A stretch of DNA of 64,000 nt, taken from positions 153,024,597-153,088,596 of the forward strand of contig CM061132.1 of assembly GCA_030789695.1 (NCBI GenBank), given 5' to 3'. Positions 43,200 to 56,811 of the stretch are shown piece by piece. This DNA comes from Scilla litardierei. Lineage: Eukaryota > Streptophyta > Magnoliopsida > Asparagales > Asparagaceae. The notes beneath the pieces are model-generated. The model saw only the letters and a list, made by a program, of their open reading frames with translations, ran no database searches and was not told the DNA's origin. The translations under genes and the position numbers were made by a program. Positions within the stretch are counted from its first letter, which is position 1; each line of letters opens with the position of its first letter.

Positions 43200-45513
43200 T
43201 GTTGGGTTTTGATGGACCCTCGGGGCATAAATCTATGCCCGTCCTACGTCAGACGGACGATAGAATCTTAAAATACCAGCAGAATAATTATTAAACACTT
43301 TAAAAAAAGAACCCTAATGACTTCATGCACCCTAGCCAGAAAAATCTACTATCTTGGGGTAGGTCTGACCAACCCCGAAGGTAGATCTAAACTACTGCAT
43401 ATATATGACAGCACAAATAAAATTAACTTACCCGGAACTTTGCTTCCGTAGAAAACAAAGCGTCGTTTTCAGCAACAACTTTAGCTTCCCAAAGCTAACC
43501 GCCTCCGCGCCTCCAAAACTGGTCCACCCGAAGCGAGCCAACACCGTGCCTCCAAGCCAATCACTTGCCGAAGAAAGTTTCACTTGAGTAGACTCACGTC
43601 AAAGACTTTTGGATCAGATCCAAACCTCCTCGCCGTCTTGCTAGTACTTGATCGGAGGATCGGCAGAATTATAAGAGGGAAATAACTTAAGTCTTTGATC
43701 GAGCATGCTAAAGCTTCTTGAATCAGAGACTTGGTGCAAGTTTCAATGAGGAGGGCTACCCCTTATTTATATAAGGAGCCGGCCCTTCCTCCTTTGCTCT
43801 GAGCGATGTGGGACTATTAAATTGGGTATTTTAAGTTTGATTTAATAGAAGTCCAAACTTCTAAAATCAACCATAAATCCATTTCTGCCTATCAAATCGA
43901 AGATCTCAAGACAATGATCGAATAGAAAAAAACGGCGTCCAATTTCGATATCATTTGACCCTTCAAATGTCGAAAACAAGATCCGAAATCGGTTTTTGCA
44001 CAAAAATAGCCAAGCACGCTTTGCGAGAAGTTGATCAGATCTAGCCATATGGCTCGATCTATATGCACCACATGGCACGATCTGTGCATGCCCCGTGGCA
44101 CGCACCAAGGAGGGGCGGCCTACACAGGCGCGCGGGCCCTACGCGGGCCGCGCGAGCCCGCGTGCAGCGCACGCAGGCTACGACCCCGTGGGTCGGACCT
44201 GCACTTAGTGGGTCTGACCCACAAAATCCTGGCGGGTCTGACCCGACTAGCACGTGTAAGACCCGCAAGCCCTCTTTGTGCCTTTTGAAGCTGTTTTCGC
44301 GTTTCCTGACTCGTTTGAGCTTCGATTTGAATGCGGTTTCTTACTGTGGTTTTCTCAGGAAGTCCCCTTCGATCACATGCATCATCGTCAATATAATACT
44401 AAGTATTAATTACACATCATGTGTAAAATCCCCAATGCTAAACTCTTTAGCTTTAATCTCACAACTTACTTGTGAGCTAAATTATTCCAACGCATCAAAT
44501 GCATCCCTCTAAACGTTCTTCCTATTACTAAGACGTAAATCCTACTTGGTGTAAGACCCTACAGCCTGGCCCTACTACATGTTGGGACTCGAAATCCCTA
44601 GACGACAGTAACCACGAGCTGTAGGTGTCGTCCCTGTTTCAGCATCATAATTACGTGATTGACCCATCGACAAAAGTGTCGTCAGGATCATACTGACTGT
44701 GTCTGTGATGAATACCACGGTTTTAGTCCATTCGTCTTAACTATATCACTACATAGCGTAGGGTATGGTAAACTGTTAACCCTACTAGCTAGCACTGGCC
44801 AGTATCATTCGGTCTTTGATATGTACATGTTGTACTTCCTACAACATTCCTTGGCCAAGGTTCTACCAAGAACCATACCGTGCCTGTGACACTAACTTCC
44901 CATGAACGGAAGAGATGAATCCTATTTGGATCACTACTTACCTCGTACACTTCAAGTGTCACCCAACCTAAGACCTTTCAGCGAGTGAAAACGCAAGGTT
45001 AGATCATAGATCTAAGTGATACCGTTCATGCACATGTTCGTACAATGACCCCAAGTCATAAGGACCAACTTGCCTATCATCACTAGAGAGTTATTAGTGA
45101 CAGTTAGTTAATGTTTAACCATTTGATAACTCTTTATTGGGTCGTTCAGTGGACTCATTCTCCAATGAGCATATGTGTCTTGTCTCCGACTACGCCAGGT
45201 CGAATGATTATAAGATCATCAAGAAAAATACACAATGGTCTGTCCGATGTGCCGATAACCTATTCTCGACGCATCTATGACCATAGACGCTATTAAGACT
45301 CAAGCTCCTATCAGTCAAGCACTACTCATAATCAAGATCTCTATCTAGATACGTGAATGACCTTACTATGAGTCTAAGGAAATTATCTAAGTAATTCAAT
45401 GAAAATATTATAACAGAAATACTTTAGACAATTGATACCAGAAAGCATACTTTCATTCATGAACAAGATGTTATACATAAATAAATTGTCTCGAGGACAT
45501 ACATTTCTCAACA
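43200..45513 (-). repeat. 5' LTR of the copia element
   Basis: 2314 bp. The TATA box on the minus strand is near 43764-43774. GTGGGTC-T-GACCCAC and relatives lie at about 44185-44235. Confidence 0.93.
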
Positions 45514-48335
45514 TAATGTACATGTATTGGTACATATTTTGGGCGTATACGTGTGCGTATAATTTTTGGGAATCCTTACATCTTTTTCTTTAATTTTTGT
45601 GGTGAAAGAGTTATTTTTAATTGATTTTAACTCACCATTTGGAATTATTAAATGAAGTATACATGAATAAATACATGTATAATAGAGATACCAAATATTA
45701 AGACATGTATTCTTATTTATTTAAAATCTAAAAACCTAATTTACCATGGCATGCCACCTCACTTTGCTAATTGTCATTTGTAGCTTAATCCTCACCTAAC
45801 CCATCATTATCTGTCATTAGGAGGATGACTCCCACCTAACCCTAAGCTACATGGTATGTTGAGAGGGGTTTAGGGGAGTGACTAAGCTTATGCAAAGTTT
45901 TAAAAGGAGAAATTTTAAGGAAAAAAGAAAAAAAGAACAAAAAAATCTCATCTTTCACTCTCTCCCCTCTTCCTTCCAACCAGGACGAATTCACCTCTTC
46001 CTCTTTCTCCTTTTTGCACCACCATTCTCACCACCAAGCACACCTCCCTTTGCTCCCTTGCACCACCAAGAACACGACGCCTCTTCCCTTGTCTTTCTAA
46101 CACAAAATTTCTTGCCATTTTCCACCTAAAAATCCAAACTTTGAACTCATACTTTTGGAGCTTGGGATTGAAGGGGGGGCTTTGGACGGGTAAAGTAAGC
46201 TTTGGAGAAGAAGGAGAAGCCAAGGATAGCTCAAGTTCTTCATGGCGAAGAAGGGCCAAGGAATTTTGAAGGACTTGTATAAGGTAGGATCTTTTAACAT
46301 CCTATTTGACTTGAAGATTGTGTAGGAGATCACCAACTCTAGTTAAGATGCTATGTTTGAAGTTGTTGTAGGAAAACCAAATCTTAATGGCATGTTGTGT
46401 TTAAATCTCCATTCTACATACGCTGTTAATAATTCAATAGGCTGTTTTTCTGATTCAGTTTTGCTGCAACTTCAGTTGCTTATATCTGTTGCTATGGTGC
46501 ATTAAAAAATTATAAAAAATTATATTTGGAAAGTTTAACTCGTGTACTACAACTTTCATGTATCACACTTCACAAATTATGCCTGCAATAGGCTGAAATA
46601 GTCCAAATAACAGAAACATATCAATTCTGGCAGAATCTGCACCACTGCATGGTGCAACACTTTTCGGATGCTGTAGATACTCAAATTGTGCAAAATTAGA
46701 CATTTTGAATATCTACACTACAAGAACTACAATTTTTGCATAGAATGAAAAAAATCAAAATCTGTCTTCAATAGGGAGAAATTCGTTGATGAAGTTGTGA
46801 CATATTTTCTGAATTTATACGGATTTACCATGACTTAGTGCACATGCTACTATAATTAGCACGCACCTCCTAAATTTTTGATATTTGATATCTAAAACCT
46901 AACTAGTATATCTACACTTTTCATTTACAAAGTTTTGTCAAATTTATATTAGAAATAACTGATATCTGTTAATGTTTATGACTATTCGTATATTTCCAGC
47001 AAGCTGAATTGTTTAGGTGATGTTTTGAACTATGCTTGTGTATTAATCTCACTTTCAATATTCATGCTTAATGTTGGCATGTTGTTTGTTAGCATGTCAA
47101 TTTTGATATGAGGTTGTCAATTTGTATAATATCAATAACTTTATGTTAATATTGATGAAAAGGAATGAGGGATGTGAAAGCGGTAATGATATCGCGAGTA
47201 ATGAATGAAACAATGAAATTGTCCATAAATTGAGAGTGAGGAATTTGAGCGTAATAACCTGGAATCTCGGTCTACCTTGAGGTAGGTGAGATTCCAGACT
47301 TTGGGTTTGGGGGAAATGCTGGTAAATTTTAGGAGCTAATGAGCGGATATGATATATTTCTCACTCGCTTGTCCCTCCCGGAAGGGGGAGTTGACTAGAT
47401 TTAGAGAGGCCGGTGGTGTACTCATAATGCACCATGCGATAATTGTTGGTTTTCTCCATTTGTCCGATAAAAAACCGAGATTGTCTCACTCCCGTACCTT
47501 GCCCCGTTTGGGTAGGGAGTTACGAGAGGCCCCTCTAGTGCTCGTGTCGCTGGTTGAGGTACCAATTTACACCCACCCTGGGTGAAGTCCGGCGCCTTAA
47601 CGTTCTACGGTTTACTCGAGTTTCCAAATCATCACTAAACATCTAATTTTAACTAATTTAATCTGAACTTTATGTTCCCTGGGTTTTTACTTCCAGCACT
47701 TGTATGTCATGCTTATTTTAATTCTGTATTAGTTCTTTGTTTGTTGTGACGCATATAGATAGATGGTTAGTTAGAAGGACCAGTCTAAAACTGGATCCTA
47801 CTAGCGATGTTAGGAGTCCTACTGGGTCACGCATTGACGTGCCCCTCTTTGTGGTTTTCAGGAGTAGGATCGGAGCAGCCTGTGCGAGTCCCGAAGTCCG
47901 AGACCAGTTCCAGTTCAGATGTAGAGCCTGCGGGTGTTTTGGTCCAGTTGGACTTCCCCGGGATAGACAAGTGGGTGTGTTGTACCCGGTGTGGACACTA
48001 TGTTTGTTCTTTTGGGTTGGGGTTTTTCTTTTTGCTGTACCCCCACTTTTGTACCCCCTTGTACAGTTGATGTATGTATCCAGTACTCTGTATTATATAA
48101 TGTAATGTTCATTTAGTTATGCTTTCTTTTCAGTACTGCGAATTTTATATTCTGTTGGAGCACTTTACTTATTCCTTGTGTACTATTCCAATGTTGTTGT
48201 AGTGGCATGCGTAATTAGCCAATTTAACCACAATAATGCCTAGTAGTATTTAGATAGAAGGGCTCAAAGCCCTGAGTCTGAATACTACGGCGGCCTAGTC
48301 AACTAAGCATCTCTGTATTTGAAAGAGCAGGGTGT

Positions 48336-48787
48336 AACTGATACCGAAATAGGGACGGCACCTTCTGCTCGTGGTCACTGCCGCATGGGGTTTCGAGCAC
48401 CACATGTACTAGGGTCATACTGTTGGGTCTCACACAGAGTGAGACCTTCGTTAAGTAATCAGAAGCTTAGGGGAGAAAGTGCGTATGATGCATATGCATT
48501 TATTATATCACAAAAGGTTTGTGATATATGCTTTAGAACAATTAAATATGTGGGAAATATGCATGGGAAGGACCTATACATGTATACATGGGGTTGAGAA
48601 TGTCTCGGACTAGACTTCAGCTCATGCATGAGCTCAAACGGCTCAAAGAAAGCCGAAAACAGCAAAAATGGCCCCAAAAGGCCCAGTGCGTCCCATTGGG
48701 ACGAGCCTGTACAGACCGGCACTTGCAAGGGGCGCCAGCCCGTGCCCACATGGGTGTGTGCATTGCACGCGCCAAGCGCGGGGGTCC
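48336..48787 (+). mobile_element. Copia LTR, plus strand, second piece
   Basis: Continuation of 35583-36477. It is cut at 48787 by the SIRE-like LTR that starts at 48788. Confidence 0.65.
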
Positions 48788-49090
48788 TGTTGAGTATTGG
48801 ACTTCTCCCTACTTGGTTTTGATGATGAGAAAACATAAATATTTGTGACTAATACCCTCCATGCAGTTAATTCATTGCCTAAGCTAATCATGAAGATCAA
48901 ATGCAATGAATGTCACTCAAAGATCAATCAAAGCTAAAAGAGTTGAATTCTTTTTCATTAGAATGTAGCCTTGAAGTACTATATTGTTGGAACACTCACA
49001 CATCACTCAATCTAGCCTAGGAATTCATTAGAACTCATTTCCTAGGACTCTAACTCTAAATTCCCTGAGTTGTGCATTTTAGGCTTTCAA

Positions 49091-49745
49091 CAGGCGACTG
49101 CTGAACAATTGTCAGGCGCCTGTCTCCTTACAGGCGTCTGTGATTTGTTCTGCAATCGTCTATTATGCACACACTTTTGATAGGTTCCTTTGGGTTTTCT
49201 ATATTCAATTCTAACAGGCGACACTGTACAATGTACAGGCGCCTGGCTAGTTGCAAGCACCTGAACTTTGTTCTACAGTCGCCTATATCATCTTGCCCAA
49301 AGATCCCAAATTTTGTCAACGTTTGCACTTGTGCAATCAGAAGACTGATGTTATTTTCACGGTCGCCTGCCCATGGCACATGTGCCTGTGTGTGCCACAT
49401 CAGTCGCATGTCCACCCTTGTCTAGATCTTTCATTTTGGCAAGTTACTCACTTGTGCATACAGACGACTGACATTGGTTTCCCAGTTGCCTGCCCTTGGC
49501 ACATGCACCTATGGAAACTACATCAGTCGTGTGTCACTGCTTCCCAGAATTCTTGAAAATTGTCAACTTTCGCACTTTGCCACACAGACGCCCAGTGAAG
49601 GTTTCTTAGGCGCATGTCTGTTTTCAGGCGCTTGTCCAACCTTCATCAGTCGTCTATCCTACGTGTTAAGTTACCGTTTGAATTCTCACATACCCTCTAA
49701 TACAGTGCAGCAGGAGACTGTCCATTCTTCATCAGTTGCCTGTCC
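49091..49745 (+). promoter_or_regulatory. CAGGCGCCTG palindrome array
   Basis: Perfect 10-bp palindromes at 49113-49122 and 49236-49245, with near copies at 49091, 49131, 49215, 49254, and further ones of the CAGNCGNCTG form to about 49745. Starts in the first two clusters follow a 22/18 and 21/18 bp pattern (49091-49113-49131; 49215-49236-49254). The array lies upstream of the TATA box at 49830. Confidence 0.65.
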
Positions 49746-49829
49746 TACAAGTAAAATTAACCTGTTGGGATTTTCCACACGGATTTTGAAGGGGGTTTTG
49801 GGCATTTTCTTTTAGGGTTTTAGAGAACT

Positions 49830-49836
49830 TATAAAT
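49830..49836 (+). promoter_or_regulatory. TATA box of the SIRE-like LTR
   Basis: TATAAAT within ACTTATAAATGGGC, about 85 bp after the array. Confidence 0.65.
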
Positions 49837-50105
49837 GGGCATGCTATTGTTCCATTGAGAGCCTCTTAGCCATTTATGAGTGTTTATTGTATATAGTTTT
49901 CCCCTCTTTTCATGCACGTTTTACATCGTTTCATTCTCCATTCCTCTCCGTTTTTCCCGTTTTGTCTCTTCTTTTGCTTTTGTGGTCCCTCATGCGCTTT
50001 GCAGGAAATATGTTCCGATTGGGGACCATATGGCGAGATCTTAGCGCAAAGAGGCAAAAGGAGCGAAGTCGGGAAGTTAATTTGTGCAAAGGAGAGGATT
50101 TCATG

Positions 50106-50462
50106 AGTAACTGAGACCCACGCGACCGCGTCACCATATATCAAACGGTCGCGTCAAATTGCATTGGAGATTAGATTGATGCGGCCCCGTCAAATATCAC
50201 CAAACGGTCACGTCAGAAGATATAAAGATTGAAGATCTGAAGCTCATGCGTCCCGCACAGACGAAGACGATGCGACTGTGATTTTACAGAGATAGAAGCA
50301 GATCAACGCGACTACGATAAAAGACAACGCGACCGCGTAGCCATTTTTGACGCGGCCGCGTCTCTGATGACGCGGCCCACACGACCGCGTCACTGAAGCC
50401 CCATTTCCCATATTGCGCAAAGGAATGACACGACTGCGTCGTTTCTGATGCGGTCGCATCAG
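50106..50462 (+). promoter_or_regulatory. GACGCGGCCGCGTC palindrome array
   Basis: A perfect 14-bp palindrome at 50349-50362 and about nine variants (ACGCGACCGCGTC, GATGCGGTCGCATC and similar) from 50106 on. It lies about 65 bp upstream of a TATA box. Very CpG-rich. Confidence 0.65.
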
Positions 50463-50523
50463 ATCAGTTTCCTGAGGCAGCTAGAGCCAAAACTGGGGGC
50501 TATTTTGGTCTTTTGGGCGCACG

Positions 50524-50530
50524 TATATAA
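50524..50530 (+). promoter_or_regulatory. TATA box of the solo LTR
   Basis: TATATAA within CACGTATATAAGCGC. Confidence 0.65.
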
Positions 50531-52180
50531 GCGCGCCTTCATCCTCTTGCGAGAGGAATCTTCGTTTCAGCATTTTTCTGTTAATTTCTAGGGTTTGAGG
50601 AAGTTTGTAAGGATTCTAAACTCATTCATTTTGTTATCTTTGTTATTCTTATTGCTTATTAGTGTAATAGATTAGTTTTCCTAAATAGAAACTCTCTCTT
50701 TTTGTTATTATTGATGTGTTTCATCATCTATTGATGTTCTAATATGAATCTATGGCTTGCTATGCTTACCCATTTCTAGGAACCCCTTTTATTGTAATGG
50801 ATAGTGAGTAGTTTTCTTCTAGGACAATGGAATGAACCCCATTGGATTAGGGCCAGGGGTTGAACTAATTAGTTGATTTAATTGATGTGCTAATTGAGAT
50901 TAGGGGTATATTGGGATGATTATTATCGTCGTAGATTCGACCCCCTCCATTCGGGGCGGTTGGATTGCTGCCAATCAAAAGTCGGGATCAATCCGGGGAT
51001 CTGATCCCTACGACGTCCCATACTATCGGTGTGGCTGACGAGAGTTGGTCACCGATTAGAGATCTCCCAATGTAGGTCTAATCTCTGAACGCCATAATGA
51101 GCGGGAGGAAGATTGGGGATATTCGTCGAGCGTAATGTGCCCAACGTACACCGATGCATCGGAGACCACTGACATCGGTGTAGGTTGGGTTGGCATATGA
51201 TTGCATCGTGTCAACGGGTGGTAGGACATGACATAGGGGAATAACCTATCATGCATCACGACAGTAAGTGATTAGTTAATGCCCTTGGTCACACGACCTC
51301 TCTCGAGTCCCAATGAACCTGGTAAACAGTTGATTACTAGTCTAAACCTAACCTTAGCCCAATGGCGTGGATTTCCCACTCTCTAGAGCTTTTATTCTTT
51401 GATCCACACTCTTTATACTTTTCACCAGCCAATCACCAACACTATTGCGTAGCTTTCACTCGAAGACCCATAAACCGATACTCATTGACCGCCTCCTCGT
51501 GTTCGAGTCGTAAGCAACTACACGCGACCCGTGCGATATGGTTTTATTATCATCGACCCATTGGGGTACGATCACCATTCAAGCATTCATCTCAAGCTCT
51601 CAAGCAATCAAGTTCTCTTTCTCAAATCACTTGTCTTCCAACTAGAATCAATTCCTCATCCTCTAGCTTTGGTGAAGACAAGTACAAGGGCTACTCTCTT
51701 TTCTTGGAAGAGATCAACACACAACACACTTTGCTCCGTCAAGTTAAACTTCAAGGCATCGGTGATTTGTAAGTGTGTCATTTCGAATTTCATAACTTTC
51801 GTAATTAGTTTACTCTCAGTTTGTGAGAGTGGTTTGCTTGATCACATGTTGTGGGATTCAAGGACATCAATTGTGTATTGATTACACTTGTAGGGTTGCT
51901 ACAAGTGGGTTGAAAAAAAAACTCAAGCTAGGGTTTTAGATTGAGTATCTGGGTGGTATCCCAGGTGGTAGGGATGTAGGATTACCGGAAACAAGTCGGG
52001 TTTGACTTGGGTAATCCGAACCCTTGAACATTTTGTGTTTGCATGTTCATTGTTGTTTATTCATAACTCTGCATCTTTGTTGGTTAGGATTTTAATTAGG
52101 CGTAATTGTCGATTTAATTTTAGAAACACTATTCAAATCCCCCTTCTAATGTTTTCCTCATCACACATCGTCATTACAAT

Positions 52181-52191
52181 TGGTATCAGAG
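52181..52191 (+). other. Primer-binding site, initiator tRNA-Met
   Basis: TGGTATCAGAG, two bases after the LTR end. Confidence 0.9.
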
Positions 52192-52206
52192 TGCAATGTT
52201 ATAGCT

Positions 52207-52388
52207 ATGACATCCTACAACAACAACGTTCCTCGACCTACTTCCTACAACAACCATGATCGTGATGGTGGTTCTTTCGTCTTCGAAGGACAATCTACGG
52301 TTCATCATTTGCGGTTCAATGGCATGAATTTCGGCTATTGGAAGTGCCGGATGGAGACGTTCCTTAGGAGTTCTTCTCTATGGAGAAT
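52207..52388 (+). pseudogene. SIRE-like copia gag, N-terminal piece
   Basis: ATG at 52207. MTSYNNNVPRP leads into FNGMNFGYWKCRME, the conserved copia gag YWK motif. The frame runs into the third Athila-like element at 52389 and continues in frame at 62613 once that element and one AGAAT copy are removed. Confidence 0.82.
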
Positions 52389-54097
52389 TGGTTGACTCGA
52401 AAGGACGCGCACGGAGCACGCCTTCCACTCCCAAGCGTATGAGTGTCAATGCAATAAATTTATAACCGGTGAGTACCGGGTCGGTTCACAGGGACAAGTC
52501 GTTCTATATTCACAAATTTGATCGATAAAGAAAGGAAATAGCGTGAAACAACCACCTCAACTAACGGTGGAAAAGTGTAGGAAAAAGTGTGGTGAATCTA
52601 CAATCATAGCCTACGCTCTAAGGGTGGAGAGCCGAATCGGCAAGCAACGAGGAGGACTCATGTGGTGTGTGTGAATGTGGCCGTGGGCATGGGAATTCAT
52701 CCTAAATATAACTCAATTGATCCCCCGGCCAAGGGAGCTCAATCGAAAAATGCGGCATTTAATCGAACAAGGGGGGTGCAATAAGTAATGAATGAAACTC
52801 ATGCGAGTAATAGACAATGAGCGCATTAGAGAGGGTCCGCTAGGATGATCCTCTTCTTGGATTTCCCCTTAGGGTTCCAATAAACAAACTAACTCAAGTT
52901 TCATCCACCAATTTAGAAAATTAAATTGTGCTAGAGATACAATTCTCAACCCAACAACAACAATCAAACAACACAACCACACAAGCAATCACACTACTCC
53001 ATCATACTAAATAAGATGAGATTTACAGACAAATTCATCTAGAGTTCAATACAATAAGAGAAATGCAAAAATACAAAAGAAGAGAGGGAAGAGATCACCA
53101 ATCTCTCAAGAAATGAGGCTTCCCTCTCACTTGGGCACCTCCTCCAAGCTTCACCACCATCCAATGGCCTCCAAGCTCCACCCCTAGCCTCTTGGGGAAG
53201 AAGAAACCCCTCAAACCGTAAAAAAACTTCAAAAACAGAAGCTAAAACGAAGAGAGCCCCCAAAATTCGCACCCAGGCCGAAATAAATCAAAGACAAGGC
53301 TGTGGGTCGAAGCTGTGAGCCTGCGGGTCAATAAAAACCAAAACCCGCAATAAAACAAGCAAAATCCCCCTTCACAGCTTACGGGTCGGGCGCGCAGTGC
53401 GCCCGACCCACGGGCGCGCAGTGTGCCCGACCCGCGAGCGCCTCTAGCGCCAGCACTTGGGGCGCGCCCGACCCGCGGGCGCCTCCAGCGCCAGCACTTG
53501 GGGCGGTCACGCGCCACGCGCGGAGGGCTTTGCCTTACTTTTTTTTAAATTAAACGAACGTTGTAGCGGCTCGCTCAAAGAGCGGGCCGGCCCACAGGCT
53601 TATTTGTTTTTCTGTTTTATATTTTTTTAATTTTCTTTTCTTTTAAAATCCAGAATAGCCTCAAATGCCTCTCTTGCTCCAATAATTCCCCAAAAATAAC
53701 TAAAAACTCAGAAAAATCCCAGAAAATTCTGAAAAATCCCCAAGACTCCTAGGAGTACCTGAAAAATAGGAGAAGAAGAAATTAGTCCATATGATGATAA
53801 AATAAATATAATGGCTATTATAAAGCAATATTGACCTCCAATAATTCATATTAAATATTCTAATGCTCAAATAATTCTCAAAAATTGACCATATGATCAC
53901 AATAATAGCAGGAGCACATGAAAAATAATAGGAAGCCAATAAAGACAATAAAATCCATATTTTGTGTCAAGAATGAGAATAAGCCCCGAAAATGACATAA
54001 AGTGATAATTCACACAAAAGGGCAAGATTAAGCCTAATCTTTAGCACAAAGTGGGGGTAGTTAGGGGGTATAAATATACACTTTTCACTCCAAATCA
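52389..54097 (-). repeat. 3' LTR of the third Athila-like element
   Basis: 1709 bp. It carries GC-rich inverted repeats, the best being GGGTCGGGCGC / GCGCCCGACCC with a 5-bp spacer (53383-53409). Confidence 0.92.
53383..53520 (-). promoter_or_regulatory. GGGTCGGGCGC inverted-repeat cluster
   Basis: 11-bp arms (53383-53393, 53399-53409) plus shorter repeats of CGACCCGCGGGCG type to 53520. In contrast to the other families no TATA box is evident just downstream in the minus direction. Confidence 0.5.
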
Positions 54098-54135
54098 CAC
54101 CCCCCAACTAGCATTTTGCTAGTCCCTAGCAAAAT
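54098..54135 (-). other. Hairpin and polypurine tract of the third element
   Basis: A perfect 10-bp stem ATTTTGCTAG-GGA-CTAGCAAAAT on the minus strand (54113-54135) is followed by a G-rich tract (GTTGGGGGGTG) abutting the LTR. The arrangement parallels 20691-20735 although the sequence differs. Confidence 0.7.
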
Positions 54136-56811
54136 ATGCGATAAATTCGGATTAAAGTGAAAAACATGCACCAAACTCAAGATATCCTCATGGCATACTC
54201 AAAATGGTATTTCCAAATGATTTCAAAGCCAATATACCCAATGTATGAAAGTAAACAACAAATGAAACTCCCCTCAATCCAATTCAAAGAAAAGTAAGGT
54301 AATAAGCCTGTATCACATTCATTAGGATATATCGCAAATAGGAAAGTTTCTAATTTTCATAGAAATGGCCAAAACAAAAGAAATTCCTCTAAGTTGTGGG
54401 AGATGAGATTGCATCACTCATGTTTCTTATTCTTTCATTTTTTCATTCATTTTTCTTTTCTTTTCTTTTTCTTTCTTTTTTTGTTTGTGTTACGGCCTGT
54501 TCTCATCAAGACAAACTATTTACGTATTTGACTAATTTTTTCAATTTTTAAACTATTTTATAATGGTTTGTCAGGAGTAATGCTGATTTCAAAAATTTCT
54601 TATAAAAATATTTTGAAGTACCAGACTAGTTATGGAGTATTTTAGTAAGTTCGGGTTTCATCAAATACCTCTAAATAATCTGATGAAAATTCATTTTCAA
54701 ATATTACCGTTTTGGCTTTATGAATTTATTTTCTATACAAACATCATCAAAACGATTTCAAACTTCTACGGTATCATTCTATGATCATTTAGGGCCTTAC
54801 ATATTAATTTCGTAATTTTCTGAAGTCAAATCAATAGAGAACCCGCAAACCCGCTTCCTAAACGTTTTGGCCAAAACTTGTATCCCCGTAGCTCAAACAC
54901 TGAAACGGACTTCGTATTCACGATTCTCGCGACGATACGATCCCGTGGGTATGTTTTCGTAAATTTTCGGACATGTTTACTAGTAGTGGCAAAATCATAA
55001 TTTTGTTACAAAATGATTTTTCACTAATGACTTTTTAACCCCTCTTAATTACCTTAACCTAATCAAATTTTTAACCCAAACCAGGATTTAAACGTGAGGG
55101 AAGCATGTTTAAATTTTTTCTTCATTTTGTCAAAAAGATAAACCTAATTTCATTAATACCCACCTAATGTCATTTATTATCTTTGACTAATTACAAATTT
55201 AAACCCTATTTAAACCCTCACTAAGCCCTCTCTCTCCCCCGTAACCCTTACTCTCATCTCTCTCACTTTCACCCTCTCTCAGTTCTTTCTCTCCCTCTCT
55301 TTTCCGTTCACGGCAAACCCCAGGAGCTGCTTCCCTCCTGTTCAAGCTTAATCCACAGCGACCCCCCGCTACGAACGCCACCCCCCGTCGACCGCTCCTC
55401 AGCCTGCACCACCATCCCTCGCTCCGCCGTGAGCTCCGACCCAACTCGTCGTCGCCTCGCTGCATCACTCGACGATGAACGGAGCACCCCGAGAGCGCCG
55501 GAGCTCCGCTCTCCGACTGCACGCCTCGCCGCCACCCTCCGATGCCTTGCCGCCGCTATGAGAGCCCGCAGCGCTGCTCCGACGTCTCCACGAGCGCCTC
55601 TCGCTGCAAGGCCCCGCAGCACCGCCCATCGCTGCTGCCATCTCCTCGCTCCGGCCCCCAAGCTCTCGGAGCTCCGTCCAATGACGCCCCGACAGCTCCG
55701 ACCCCGCAAGCCCACCTCACCGCCACCGTAGCAGCTCCCCGACGTCCGCTCGAAGCCCGCCCCTCTCGCCGGAAGCAGCAGTAGCTGTTGCTGCTCATGC
55801 TTGATGCCCCAACCTCGCTCGACCTCGCCACCGACTGTGCCACCGGCCTCCGCCGTATCCGCCGTCGCTGACTGCACCGTCCCATTGCCGAGCACCGACT
55901 TCCGCTGCATCGCTGCCACCAACGAACGGCCGCGGCATGCATACGAACAGCAAAAGGAGGTAAGTTTAAGTTATACGTATTAAATACGTATACGAGTATT
56001 TCGAGTGTATTTGATTATTGAATAATATGGGTTTTTGATGAAAAATTCACAAATAATTAATAAGGGTCAGAAAAATGTGAGACTAGCTTTAGAAAATCAG
56101 AAATGACATTCTGGACCCAATGACACTAGTTTCGTCTCAATCGGACGCTTAGATTTTCCAGAATTAATTTTTTTCCTAAAAGCTGAATATGTTATTTTCA
56201 TTCAAAAATCAGTAACTCGCTATTTTCACGTAAACAAATACATGATAAAAATATATGTTAAAGTACTCTTCGAGACGGTCATTTTGACAGCTTATTTGCG
56301 ACTTTTCGATACAGATTGCATCCAGAAGAAATTATTGAATAATTACGTACTTAATTAAAAATTAGCTTTAAATCTATTTTGAGCTTTTAAAAAATTATAA
56401 AAATTACTTTAAGCTTTAGAAAATTATTTCCTCCTACGATAAAATTATTTTCATTATATCTAGCCTATAGAAAAATTTAGAAACGTTTTCCGACACCGTT
56501 TCAACCCGTTTTAAAAATCAAAACGACCCATTTAATTAGATAGAAAATAGGGTAGCCTGTAACTAATGACTTCTTGTGTTTACAGCTACCAATACTCGTG
56601 CACCAGTATCTTTATAAGCTCTAGCTCTAACCTCGTCCTACCACGACGATCTCAAATAGGGTAAGTCACTCTAATTCTAACTTTAGAAATCTGGATAGTG
56701 TGCTCGTATGAACTTAGGACCTTATATATATTCTCAGAACAGCTATTGACTTGAACCAATGATTAGAGACCTAATTAACTATAGAACTAATCAATAATAG
56801 AATGAACAAAG

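Larger units (their letters stand above)
36500..45513 (-). mobile_element. Complete copia element without gag
   Basis: 9014 bp with a perfect TAATG target duplication (36495-36499, 45514-45518). It has two LTRs of about 2.3 kb, an initiator-Met PBS and a polypurine tract. The pol order protease-integrase-reverse transcriptase-RNase H identifies Ty1/copia. It is broken by stops and shifts, and there is no recognisable gag between the PBS and protease (42030-43186). The LTRs differ by roughly a tenth in a sampled stretch, so the insertion is old. Confidence 0.92.
36478..48335 (+). mobile_element. Chromovirus-like LTR split by a copia element
   Basis: Begins TGTAATGACCC at 36478, is interrupted after 22 bp by the copia element, and continues from 45519 to about 48335. 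It holds a pyrimidine-rich leader (45950-46130), a donor-like AAG|GTAGGATC at 46283 and an acceptor-like GGTTTTCAG ending at 47861. Its right end (GGTGTAAC) is degenerate and the target duplication is not clean. Net length without the copia insert is about 2.8 kb. It has no gag-pol. Confidence 0.65.
49875..51574 (+). mobile_element. Solo LTR, Athila-like
   Basis: 1700 bp with the target duplication CCATT (49870-49874, 51575-51579). It ends GGGTACGATCA, as do the other Athila-like LTRs. The first two bases are TA instead of TG. It has its own palindrome array and TATA box. The leader part (50930-51290) again contains strong inverted repeats, such as ACACCGATG with CATCGGTGT (near 51148-51184) and GTCGTAG with CTACGAC (near 50928-51016), but not the GAGA-loop form. 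Confidence 0.82.
48788..52178 (+). mobile_element. SIRE-like copia 5' LTR with nested solo LTR
   Basis: Starts TGTTGAGTATTGG and ends ...CATTACA two bases before a PBS. Net length is about 1.69 kb after removal of the Athila-type solo LTR (49875-51574) and one target copy. It holds the CAGGCGCCTG array and a TATAAAT box. Confidence 0.8.

Noticed and set aside
36478..48335. A clean target duplication for the chromovirus-like LTR
   Set aside because: Flanks GATGA/TGATG on the left and TGATA on the right overlap only partly and the right terminus is degenerate, so I do not claim one.
55308..55942. Minus-strand frames of up to 204 residues
   Set aside because: GC-rich leader of a solo LTR read backwards. 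Composition is low-complexity and the plus strand has leader and donor-like features.
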